A stretch of DNA of 64,000 nt from Pseudonocardia sp. ICBG1293 (GTDB lineage Bacteria; Actinomycetota; Actinomycetes; Mycobacteriales; Pseudonocardiaceae): assembly GCF_020131355.1 (NCBI RefSeq), contig NZ_JAHLEL010000038.1, forward strand, positions 682,001 through 746,000, read 5' to 3'. Position numbers and translations under genes: made by a program. The first letter of the stretch is position 1; each line of letters starts with the position of its first letter. This document shows, piece after piece, positions 34,798 through 43,152 of this stretch. Under the pieces are notes generated by a model. It searched no databases. It was not told the DNA's origin and was given only the letters and a program-made list of their open reading frames with translations.

Positions 34798-35886
34798 ATG
34801 GACGGCGGCGTCGTCCTGACCGACGTCCGGGTCTTCGACGGCGGGACGCTCGGCGAGCCCGTCGACGTGGCCGTCGCCGACGGGCGCATCGCGGCCTCCG
34901 CGGACGGCGCACGGACCGTCGACGGCCGCGGCGCCGTGCTGCTCCCCGGGCTGATCGACGCCCACGTCCACGTGGGGACGGTCCGGGAGCTGCAGGCCTA
35001 CGGACGATGGGGCGTCACCTCCGTGCTGGACATGGGCGCCCCGGACTGGGCGGCGACCTCCCGGCTGCGGGGCAGGGACGGGCTCGCCGACCTGCGCAGC
35101 GCCGGCACGGTGGCCTGCGCGCCGCGGGGCGCGGCCGTGGCGAGGATGGGCTACCCGGCCTCCGGTGTCGTCCGCGGGCCGTCGGACGCGCGGCGGTTCG
35201 TCGCGGACCGCATCGCCGACGGGGTGGACCACATCAAGATCGTCCTCGAGGAGCGGCTGCCGTTCCGGCCGAGGCCCCTGGACGAGGCGACCACCTCGGC
35301 GGTCGTGACGGCCGCCCACGAGGCCGGCGTCCTCGTGTGCGTGCACGCGACCTCCACGAGGAGCTTCCGGATCGCGACCCGGGCCGGAGCCGACGTCCTC
35401 ACCCACGCCCCGCTCGCCGCACCGCTGGAGGAGGCCGACGCGGGGCGGATCGCCGACCGGGGCCTCGCCGTGGCGCCCACGCTGGTGATGATGAAGAAGC
35501 TGGTCGAACGGTTCCCGGCACCCGTCACGCCGAGGAGGATCTCCTACGCACATCCCGCGGACACGGTGCGCACCCTGCGCCGCGCGGGGGTGACCGTTCT
35601 CGCCGGCACCGATGCCAACAGCGACCCGGCCGCGCCGAACACCGTCGAACACGGTGCGGCCCTGCACGACGAGCTCCAGCTGCTCGTCGAGGCGGGGCTC
35701 ACCCCTGCCGAGGCGCTCACCGCCGCCACCTCGGCACCGGCCCGGGTGTTCGGTCTCTCCGACCGCGGACGGATCCGGCAGGGGTACCGGGCCGACCTGC
35801 TCCTCGTCGACGGCGACCCCACGGTCGACATCGCGGCCACCCGGAACATCCGTGGCGTGTGGATCGCCGGGCAGGAGGTCCGCTGA
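34798..35886 (+). CDS. Amidohydrolase family protein
   Basis: A 362-residue metal-dependent hydrolase of the imidazolonepropionase/prolidase-like branch. Metal ligands visible are HVHVG (LLPGLIDAHVHVGTVRELQA), Lys in DHIKIVLEERLP, His in VLVCVHATSTRSF, His in GADVLTHAPLA and Asp in VTVLAGTDANSDPAAPN. The C-terminal strand closes with GRIRQGYRADLLLVDGDPTV. ATG at 34798 with GGAGG six bases before it. Substrate unknown. It is probably repressed by the divergent TetR protein. It lies 358 bp upstream of the lipid-synthase operon and may not belong to it. Confidence 0.88.
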   Translation: MDGGVVLTDVRVFDGGTLGEPVDVAVADGRIAASADGARTVDGRGAVLLPGLIDAHVHVGTVRELQAYGRWGVTSVLDMGAPDWAATSRLRGRDGLADLRSAGTVACAPRGAAVARMGYPASGVVRGPSDARRFVADRIADGVDHIKIVLEERLPFRPRPLDEATTSAVVTAAHEAGVLVCVHATSTRSFRIATRAGADVLTHAPLAAPLEEADAGRIADRGLAVAPTLVMMKKLVERFPAPVTPRRISYAHPADTVRTLRRAGVTVLAGTDANSDPAAPNTVEHGAALHDELQLLVEAGLTPAEALTAATSAPARVFGLSDRGRIRQGYRADLLLVDGDPTVDIAATRNIRGVWIAGQEVR

Positions 35887-36244
35887 CCCCGACGACGTCG
35901 CGCGGTCCGATCCCGCGGACGCCACCGGGGACCACCACGGACCCTGTTCGGGGACGGCGGCGTCGGGATCGTCGGCACCCGTGAAGGATCTCCCTCGTTG
36001 ATGTCGGTCCGGCCCGGCATCCGCACCGCCCGCTGCCGGTCTCGGCGAGGGTGCTCTCCAGGGGATCGGGCGGCCCGCCCGGATCGCGGTCACCGCGGAG
36101 CCGTCCGGCGGCGTCGTGCCGGACCTCCGTCACGACGCGTCCGGCGCGTGCCGCCGTCGGCGACCGGTGGCGTCCCGGCTCCGGCACCGACCGTTCCCCG
36201 CACCACACCGGGGTGACCGGGGTTTCGAGAGAGAGGACCGATCG
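35887..36244. other. Non-coding leader upstream of the lipid-synthase operon
   Basis: 358 bp without a credible gene. The acyl-AMP-ligase frame stays open back to 36116, but codon use and lack of family similarity argue against coding there. It should hold the promoter of the 22-kb operon. I see GC-rich dyads but no clear -35/-10 pair or operator. GAGAGAGG at 36230-36237 is the ribosome-binding site for the first gene. Confidence 0.5.
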
Positions 36245-38065
36245 ATGGGGTCAGCGCACGCAGGGGGGACGGGTACCGCGCCGGTGCCCGCCGTCGCCGA
36301 GGAGCGGGGCACACCGACTCCGTCCCGGGAACGCAGCGTCCTCGCCGCCTTCACCGAGCTGCACTCCCGTGACCCGCACCGCGAGCTGTTCGTCCTGGTG
36401 GACGAGCGCGGGCACGACACGGAGCGGCTCACGGTCGACGCGCTCGCCGGACGGGCGGAGCAGGTCCGTGCCCTGCTCGCCGCCGCCGGGACGCGGGCCG
36501 GTGACCGGGTGCTGCTGCTGCACCTCCCCTCGCTCGACTTCGTCGTGGCCTTCCTCGGTGCGCTGGCCGCGGGTGCGGTCCCGGTCCCCGTGGCGCCGCC
36601 CGCCCCGTCCGGGCCGGCAGCCGGTGTGCGTGCGGTCGCCGCGATCGCCGCCGCCTGCGACGCCAGGGCGGTGCTCACCCACGCCCCCTACGCGGCCCTG
36701 TGGGACGGCGCGGACCCGGGCGCGTGGCCGGACCTCCCGTGGCTGCGCCAGGACGGCCCGGCGGCACCGGTGGCGCCGCAGCCGCAGCCGTTGCGCTGGC
36801 ACACCCCCGACGACCTCGACGAGCCCGCCTTCCTGCAGTTCACGTCGGGCTCGACCGGGTCGCCGAAGGGCGTGGTGGTCAGCCACCGCAACATCCACCA
36901 CGAGCTGGACGCACTCGCCGCCGACCTCGGCCTGGGCGACGACACCGTCGCGGTGTCCTGGGTCCCGCACTTCCACGACCTCGGCCTGGTCAGCTTCCTG
37001 CTCAACACCCTGGTCGGGAACGCGGGGCGGACCTACGTCATCTCGCCGTTGAGTTTCCTGGCACGACCCGCCGTCTGGTTCGACGTGCTCTCCCGGGTGC
37101 GCGGCACCCACACCTCGGCCCCGAACTTCGCCTACGACCTGATGGTGCGCCGGACGACCGAGGAACAGCGCGCGGCCTGGGACCTCAGCGCGGTGCGCGT
37201 GCTCGGTTCCTCGGGGGAGATGGTGCAGGCCGGGACCGTCGAGCGGTTCTTCACCGCGTTCGCCGGGACCGGCGTCGCGCCGGAGGCGTTCCGGCCCGGC
37301 TACGGGCTGGCCGAGCACACGCTGAGCGTGAGCATGGGTACCGGCGGGCCGATCGCCCTGGACCGGGACCAGCTCGAGCGGCACCGGGTCGAGCCCGCGG
37401 CGGACGGGGCCGCCCGACCGCCTGCCGTGTTCTACGGCAGCGGGTGGGTGACCAAGCCCGGCGCCGTCGTCCGGATCGTCGATCCGGCGACCCGGGTGCC
37501 GTGCGCGGCCGACGGGATCGGGGAGATCTGGGTCGACTCCGCCACCAAGGCCCGTGGCTACTGGGGACTCGACGAACAGAGCGCGGCGACGTTCGGTGCG
37601 GTGACGGCGGACGGCGACCCCCGGCCCTACCTGCGTACCGGTGACCTCGGGTTCCTGCACGACGGCGAGCTGTTCGTGACCGGGCGGCTCAAGGACCTGG
37701 TCATCGTCCGCGGCCACAACTACTCCCCGCAGGACATCGAGGACAGCGTCCGGGGGGCGCATCCACGGATCCGCGGGGGCGGGGTGGCTGCCTTCTCCGT
37801 GCCGCCGACCGGCGACGCGGCGTCGGGGGAGCGCCTGATCCTGCTGGTCGAGACCACCGGTCCGGAGCCCGACGAGGCCACGGTTGCCGAGATCCGGCAC
37901 GCCGCCCGCCGCCGGGTGCGCGACGACCACGGGATCGCCTGTCACGACGTGCTCGTCGGCACCGGACTGGTCCTGAAGACGACCAGCGGCAAGGTCCGGC
38001 GGTCCGCCTGCCGCGCGGCGTTCCTGGCCGGCGAGATCGGGTCCCGCGCGGGAGCCGCCGGATGA
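36245..38065 (+). CDS. Fatty acyl-AMP ligase (FAAL)
   Basis: It activates a free fatty acid as acyl-adenylate and hands it to an acyl carrier protein rather than to CoA. The 606-residue protein shows the adenylation P-loop FLQFTSGSTGSPKGVVVSHR, the FAAL-typical SWVPHFHDLGLVSFLLNTLV, RPGYGLAEHTLSVSMGTGG, the hinge/ATP motif YLRTGDLGFLHDGELFVTGR, LKDLVIVRGHNYSPQDIEDS and the C-terminal Lys in LKTTSGKVRRSACRAAFLAG. A short insertion typical of FAALs is consistent with loading an ACP. First gene of the operon, with GAGAGAGG eight bases before ATG; the stop overlaps the next ATG (ATGA). Its natural partner is the ACP domain of the next protein. Confidence 0.9.
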   Translation: MGSAHAGGTGTAPVPAVAEERGTPTPSRERSVLAAFTELHSRDPHRELFVLVDERGHDTERLTVDALAGRAEQVRALLAAAGTRAGDRVLLLHLPSLDFVVAFLGALAAGAVPVPVAPPAPSGPAAGVRAVAAIAAACDARAVLTHAPYAALWDGADPGAWPDLPWLRQDGPAAPVAPQPQPLRWHTPDDLDEPAFLQFTSGSTGSPKGVVVSHRNIHHELDALAADLGLGDDTVAVSWVPHFHDLGLVSFLLNTLVGNAGRTYVISPLSFLARPAVWFDVLSRVRGTHTSAPNFAYDLMVRRTTEEQRAAWDLSAVRVLGSSGEMVQAGTVERFFTAFAGTGVAPEAFRPGYGLAEHTLSVSMGTGGPIALDRDQLERHRVEPAADGAARPPAVFYGSGWVTKPGAVVRIVDPATRVPCAADGIGEIWVDSATKARGYWGLDEQSAATFGAVTADGDPRPYLRTGDLGFLHDGELFVTGRLKDLVIVRGHNYSPQDIEDSVRGAHPRIRGGGVAAFSVPPTGDAASGERLILLVETTGPEPDEATVAEIRHAARRRVRDDHGIACHDVLVGTGLVLKTTSGKVRRSACRAAFLAGEIGSRAGAAG

Positions 38066-41000
38066 GCGAGGCGTCCGGTGTCCCGGGACTGCGGATCTCC
38101 CGGGGCCCGCAGGACCCGCGCCTGGAGGAGGTCGACACCGACTTCCGGGCCCTGCTCGACGAGTTCGGTGCGCTCACCCGGACCGGCCGGCTGACCCGCA
38201 GGCGGATCTTCCACCCCCGGGCGGCCGTGCTGCGGGGGAGCATCCGGTTCGTCGAGGCCCCGGGCGTCGGGGTGCATCCGTTCTTCGGCGCGGGCCGGAC
38301 CCGGCCGGTGCTCGCCCGGTACAGCAGTGGCGGCTCCGCCGACGATCTCGCCCCGGGCACCCGCGGGGTCACGCTGCGCTGGCTGGATCCCGACGACCGG
38401 ACCGACGGCGGCCCCTCGCCGCTCACGCTGACGTTCAACACGGGCGACCGCCTGTTCGCGCCGGACCTCGCGACGTTCGTGCGGTTCATGCTGGCCCGGG
38501 GTGACGACGAGCGTGCCGCGCTCGTCGGGGCCCTGCCGCCCGACACCTCCGCGGTGCTGTGGGACCAGGTCCGCGATCCGCTCCCGCTGCAGCGCTACCA
38601 CTACCACTCGCAGGTTCCCCGCATCCACGTCGACGCGACCGGCCGGCCGTGGCTCGCGCGCTACCGGCTCGTGCCCGATGACGGCGGCCCCGACCTCGGG
38701 CACCACGATCCGGCCGGGCGGCCGGTCCCACCGCTGGTCCTCCTCCGCGACCCCGCCGAGCGGCGGTCGCCGACGGCGCTGCGCGACGACCTGTGCCGCC
38801 ACGCCGGCACCGGGTCCGTCCGGGCGCTCCTGCAGCTACAGCTGCACCCGCTCGGTACCGACGCCGATGCCAACCGGGGCGCGCTCAGCCCGGCGGCGTA
38901 CTGGCCGGAGACGGTGCATCCCTTCCGGACGATCGGTGAGCTCCGCCTCGACGCCGCGGTGGACGAACCGGTGGCCGAGGACGTGTCGGCGGACCCGGCG
39001 GTGGCACCGGAGGGACTGGGCCTCGCGCTGGCCCGCTCCCCGTACGAGGCGGCCTCGGTCGAACACGGTCGCGCCCTGATCTACCGCGCCGCGCACGCCG
39101 CCCGCACGCGCCGGGGTGCACCGCAGGCGGCCCGGGACCCGCGCGCCGACCTCGCGGGGGCGTCCGGCCGGACGGTGTGCGTGATCGGCGCCGGACCCGC
39201 AGGGCTCACCGCGGCCCACGAGCTGGAGCGGCTGGGGCACCGCGTCGTCGTCCTGGAGCGGGCCCGCGAGGTGGGCGGCAGGTCGGTGTCGGTCTCGGTC
39301 GACGGCCGCCCCTACGACCTCGGCGCGCACCTGTGCACGGCCCGCTACAGCGAGCTGGTGGCGCTGACCCGGGAGCTCGGGCTGGACACCGAGGACATGA
39401 CCCTCACCCAGATCCACGAGACGACGACCCACACCACGCGCCTGCCGGGCGCCGCGTTCTTCTCCCGCGACGGTGCCGGTCGGTACGCCCGGCTCCGGGA
39501 CGGTGCCTTCCCGGACATCGCCGGGCCGGGGCTGGCCCACTCGGCCCGCGCGCTGGCCGGACCCACACGGCCCTGGTTGTCCGAGCACGGCATCGGGAGC
39601 ATGGCCGACTCCTTCGGGGCCGGGTACACCGCGTCCGGCTACGGGTACCTCGCCGACGACCTGCCTGCCCTCTACTTCGTCAAGCACGCCGAGATGACCG
39701 GGCTGCTGTCCCCGGACACCGCAGGTACCCGGCACGACGGCCCGTTCACCGTGGCCGGCGGCTTCGGCGCCCTCTGGCGCCGGCTGGCCGAGCGCCTCGC
39801 CGACGTGCGGACCGGCGTGGAGGTCACCGCCGTGGACCGCAGCGGCGACCGGGTCGAGGTCCGGACCACGTCCGGCACCGTGCGGGCCGACGACCTGGTG
39901 CTGGCCGTGCCGATCGACCGGCTGAGCGGGGTGCTCGACACGACCCCGGCCGAGGAGGCGGTGGCCGGGCGGGTCCGCTACGTCGACTACCACACCGTGC
40001 TGTGCCGGATCTCCGGTCTGCCGCGCGACGGCCTGTACCTCGTCGACGACGGGGACGGGGCCCCGCCCCGCGGGCACTGCGTCGCCTACCACCACCGCCA
40101 CCCCGGCACGGACGTCTACACCTGCTACTCCTACGGCGCACCGGAGGGCGAGGAGGCTCCGGACGTCACGGCGACGCTGCGCGAGGACGTGGCCCGCCTC
40201 GGGGGTGAGGTCACCGAGGTGCTGCTGGCGCGCCGCTGGTCGTTCCTGCCGCACTTCGGCGGCGACGACCTGGCCGACGGGATCTACGACCGTCTGGACG
40301 CGCTGCAGGGCCGCCGCCGGACCTACCACGTCGGTGCGCTGCCCGCGTTCGACCTGATCGAGACCACGGTCGCGCACGCCCGCAGCCTGGTGCGGAACCG
40401 CTTCGCCACCGGGGCCCACACGCCCGTGCCGAGCAGCGACGGCACCGTCGCCGGTGGTGAGCGACCCGGCCGGGCCCCCGACGCCGCCGGGATCCGGTCC
40501 TGGCTGGTGGGCCGTCTCGCGGCGGAGCTCGGTGTGGAGCCCGACGAGATCGACGTCGACGCCCCCCTCGACCACCATCCGCTCGACTCGCTGGCGGTGG
40601 CCGGGCTGCAGGCCGAGCTGTCGGACTGGCTCGGTCTCCGCGTCCCGGCGACGATGCTGCTGGACCAGCCGACGCTCGCGGCCACCGCCGCGCGGCTGGC
40701 CGGGTCGCTGCCGGGGGCGGGCACGTCCGCACCGCCGGCCGGCGCCGCACCGCCCTATCTCGCGGTGCCACTGACCTCCGCGCGGCCGTTCTTCTGTGTG
40801 GGAGGTAGCGCCGGTTCCGCCCATCAGCTGCTGCCGCTGGCCAGGGCGCTCGGCCCGTGGCAGCCGTTCGTGGCGCTGCAGGCACCCGGGTACGACGGAG
40901 CGGAGGCGGTGCTGGACACCGTCGAGGCGATCGCCGAGCGCTACCTCGCCGACATCCGCTCGGTGCAGCCGCGCGGACCGTACCTGGTCGGCGGCTACTC

Positions 41001-41601
41001 CTTCGGCGGACTGGTGGCCTACGAGATCGGCCGCCGGCTGCGGGACGCCGGGGACGAGGTGGGCGCGGTCGTCCTGATCGACAGCCTCCTACCGGCTCCC
41101 GGTCAGACGCCGCCGGCGCACGACGAGGGTGCCGCCCTCGACGAGCTGGTCGCCGTGCACCGGGCGATGGCCGGGCGCAGCGGCGACGACCTCCTCCTCG
41201 GCCCCGGGCCGACCACCGCTCAGCGGCGCGAGGCCGCGTGCGCGGAGCTCACCGTCAGCGGAGTGGTGGGTGCCGGTGCCCAGCTCGACCGGATCCTGCC
41301 GGTCTACCAGTCGAACCTGGAGGCGAACGTGCGCTACCGGCCACCGGCGTCGGACCTGCCGGTCACGCTCCTGCGGGCCGCCGACCCGTTCCCCCCGGTG
41401 ATGCGCGCCGACCGTCGCCCGCACACACCGCCCGGCGACCCGGCCCACGGGTGGGGCCGGGTGCAGGCCGGGGGGCTGCAGGTGGTGGAGGTGCCCGGCA
41501 ACCACTTCACGGTGTTTGCGGCCGACCGGGTGCGCGGGCTGGCCGACGCCCTCGCGCGAGTGCTGCACGAGGTTCCCGTGCCCGCCGGGCAGCCGTCGTG
41601 A
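38062..41601 (+). CDS. Catalase-like heme / FAD oxidoreductase / ACP / thioesterase fusion
   Basis: A 1,179-residue fusion of four units. (a) Residues 25-350 are catalase-related: distal His51 (RRIFHPRAAVLRGS), Arg86 in PVLARYSSGG, GTRGVTLRWLDP, LTFNTGDRLFAPDLATFVRF, and likely proximal Tyr341 (EHGRALIYRAAHAAR). This resembles allene-oxide-synthase and small catalase-family proteins. (b) Residues 370-810 are an FAD amine-oxidase fold (VIGAGPAGLTAAHELE, VGGRSVSVSVDGRPYDLGAH) with GYTASGYGYLADDLPALYFV, recalling FAD fatty-acid isomerases. (c) An ACP at about 830-900 has the phosphopantetheine Ser843 (HPLDSLAVAGL). (d) A thioesterase at about 930-1165 has Ser980 in GGYSFGG and His near PGNHFTVF. 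Translation is coupled on both sides (ATGA, GTGA). It could load an acyl chain from the upstream ligase, oxidise or isomerise it and release it. I know no characterised protein with this order; the roles are inferred. Confidence 0.85.
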   Translation: MSEASGVPGLRISRGPQDPRLEEVDTDFRALLDEFGALTRTGRLTRRRIFHPRAAVLRGSIRFVEAPGVGVHPFFGAGRTRPVLARYSSGGSADDLAPGTRGVTLRWLDPDDRTDGGPSPLTLTFNTGDRLFAPDLATFVRFMLARGDDERAALVGALPPDTSAVLWDQVRDPLPLQRYHYHSQVPRIHVDATGRPWLARYRLVPDDGGPDLGHHDPAGRPVPPLVLLRDPAERRSPTALRDDLCRHAGTGSVRALLQLQLHPLGTDADANRGALSPAAYWPETVHPFRTIGELRLDAAVDEPVAEDVSADPAVAPEGLGLALARSPYEAASVEHGRALIYRAAHAARTRRGAPQAARDPRADLAGASGRTVCVIGAGPAGLTAAHELERLGHRVVVLERAREVGGRSVSVSVDGRPYDLGAHLCTARYSELVALTRELGLDTEDMTLTQIHETTTHTTRLPGAAFFSRDGAGRYARLRDGAFPDIAGPGLAHSARALAGPTRPWLSEHGIGSMADSFGAGYTASGYGYLADDLPALYFVKHAEMTGLLSPDTAGTRHDGPFTVAGGFGALWRRLAERLADVRTGVEVTAVDRSGDRVEVRTTSGTVRADDLVLAVPIDRLSGVLDTTPAEEAVAGRVRYVDYHTVLCRISGLPRDGLYLVDDGDGAPPRGHCVAYHHRHPGTDVYTCYSYGAPEGEEAPDVTATLREDVARLGGEVTEVLLARRWSFLPHFGGDDLADGIYDRLDALQGRRRTYHVGALPAFDLIETTVAHARSLVRNRFATGAHTPVPSSDGTVAGGERPGRAPDAAGIRSWLVGRLAAELGVEPDEIDVDAPLDHHPLDSLAVAGLQAELSDWLGLRVPATMLLDQPTLAATAARLAGSLPGAGTSAPPAGAAPPYLAVPLTSARPFFCVGGSAGSAHQLLPLARALGPWQPFVALQAPGYDGAEAVLDTVEAIAERYLADIRSVQPRGPYLVGGYSFGGLVAYEIGRRLRDAGDEVGAVVLIDSLLPAPGQTPPAHDEGAALDELVAVHRAMAGRSGDDLLLGPGPTTAQRREAACAELTVSGVVGAGAQLDRILPVYQSNLEANVRYRPPASDLPVTLLRAADPFPPVMRADRRPHTPPGDPAHGWGRVQAGGLQVVEVPGNHFTVFAADRVRGLADALARVLHEVPVPAGQPS

Positions 41602-43142
41602 CCTCCACGGCCGCCGGTGCGGATCTCGCCGAGGTCGTCCGGCGCGTCCGCGAGCCGGTGCACGTCGTCGTACGGGACGGCGGCGGGGTCGACGCGATGG
41701 TCGGGGACCCGGAGGGACTCCGGGTGCTGGGGACGCTGCCTCCGCTGTACCCGGAGTGGCTCGGCGACCGGTCGTTCGGTGAGCAGCACGGTGCCCGGTT
41801 CCCCTACGTGGCGGGTGAGATGGCGAACGGGATCGCCACCACGGACATGGTGGTGGCGATGGGCCGGGCCGGCATGCTCGGCTTCTTCGGTGCGGCCGGG
41901 CTGGCACCGACGGCCGTCGAGGCGGCCGTGCACCGGATCCAGGAGGCGCTGCCCACCGGCCGGAACTGGGGCGTCAACCTCATCCACGCCCCGCAGCACC
42001 CGGAGTGGGAGCAGGCCATGGTGGACCTCCTGGTCCGCGCCGCCGTGCCCGCCGTCTCGACCTCGGCCTTCATGGACCTGACCCCGACGGTCGTCCAGCT
42101 CGCCGCGAGCGGCCTGCGCCGCGACGGTGACGGGCGGGTCGTCCGTCGTACCCACGTCCTCGCCAAGGTCTCCCGCCCCGAGGTCGCCGAGAAGTTCCTG
42201 TCCCCGCCGCCCCGCGCCGTCCTGGAGGCGCTGCGCGCCGCCGGACGGATCACGGCCGAGGAGGCCGAGCTGGCCGCACGGGTACCCGTGGCAGGCGACC
42301 TGACCGTCGAGGCCGACAGCGGCGGGCACACCGACAACCGGCCGCTGGTGTCGGTGCTGCCCCGCATGCTGGCGCTCGCCGCCCGCGTCGCCGAGCGCGA
42401 GGGCCTCGGAAGGCCGGTGCGGGTGGGGGTCGCCGGAGGGCTCGGCACGCCGCACGGGATCGCGGCGGCCTTCGCCGCCGGGGCGGCCTACGTGGTCACC
42501 GGCTCGGTGAACCAGACGTGCCTCGAGGCCGGCATCTCGGCCGACGCCAAGGAGCTGCTCGCCGGGGCCGATGTCGCCGACGTGATGATGGCTCCGGCGT
42601 CGGACATGTTCGAGCTCGGCGTCAAGGTCCAGGTGCTGCGACGCGGGACGATGTTCGGTCCACGGGCCAACCTGCTCTACCAGGTCTACCGGGACCACCC
42701 GTCGTTGGAGGCGGTCCCCCCGGTCGAACGGGAGCGGCTCGAACGCTCGGTGTTCCGGGCCGGTCTCGACGAGGTCTGGTCCCGGACCCGGGAGTACTGG
42801 ATGCGCCGTGATCCCGCGGAGGTCACCCGGGCGCAGACCGATCCGAAGCACCGCATGGCACTGGTCTTCCGCTGGTACCTCGGCCGGGCGAGCTGGTGGG
42901 CGATCGAGGGCGAGACCGACCGGCGTGCCGACTACCAGCTCTGGTGCGGCCCGGCCACCGGAGCGTTCAACGACTGGGTGCGCGGCACCTTCCTGGCCGA
43001 CCCGGCCCGCCGCGAGGTGGTGCAGGTGGCCCGCAACCTGCTGGAAGGCGCCGCCGTGCTCACCCGGGCCCAGCAGCTGCGTTCCTACGGCGTCCCGGTG
43101 CCGCCCTCGGCGTTCGGGTTCACCCCCCGCCGACTCGCGTGA
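41598..43142 (+). CDS. pfaD: PfaD-type enoyl reductase (2-nitropropane-dioxygenase-like)
   Basis: An FMN-dependent, trans-acting enoyl reductase of PUFA and secondary-lipid synthases. The 514-residue protein carries the PfaD signatures: FPYVAGEMANGIATTDMVVA, MGRAGMLGFFGAAGL, GVNLIHAPQHPEWEQAMVDL, VEADSGGHTDNRPLVSVLPR, VGVAGGLGTPHGIAAAFAAG, AYVVTGSVNQTCLEAGISAD, and the C-terminal RRGTMFGPRANLLYQVYRDH and KHRMALVFRWYLGRASWWAI. The GTG start overlaps the preceding stop (GTGA). It should reduce selected double bonds during chain assembly by the two following synthases. Confidence 0.93.
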   Translation: MTSTAAGADLAEVVRRVREPVHVVVRDGGGVDAMVGDPEGLRVLGTLPPLYPEWLGDRSFGEQHGARFPYVAGEMANGIATTDMVVAMGRAGMLGFFGAAGLAPTAVEAAVHRIQEALPTGRNWGVNLIHAPQHPEWEQAMVDLLVRAAVPAVSTSAFMDLTPTVVQLAASGLRRDGDGRVVRRTHVLAKVSRPEVAEKFLSPPPRAVLEALRAAGRITAEEAELAARVPVAGDLTVEADSGGHTDNRPLVSVLPRMLALAARVAEREGLGRPVRVGVAGGLGTPHGIAAAFAAGAAYVVTGSVNQTCLEAGISADAKELLAGADVADVMMAPASDMFELGVKVQVLRRGTMFGPRANLLYQVYRDHPSLEAVPPVERERLERSVFRAGLDEVWSRTREYWMRRDPAEVTRAQTDPKHRMALVFRWYLGRASWWAIEGETDRRADYQLWCGPATGAFNDWVRGTFLADPARREVVQVARNLLEGAAVLTRAQQLRSYGVPVPPSAFGFTPRRLA

Positions 43143-43152
43143 GGAGCAGACG

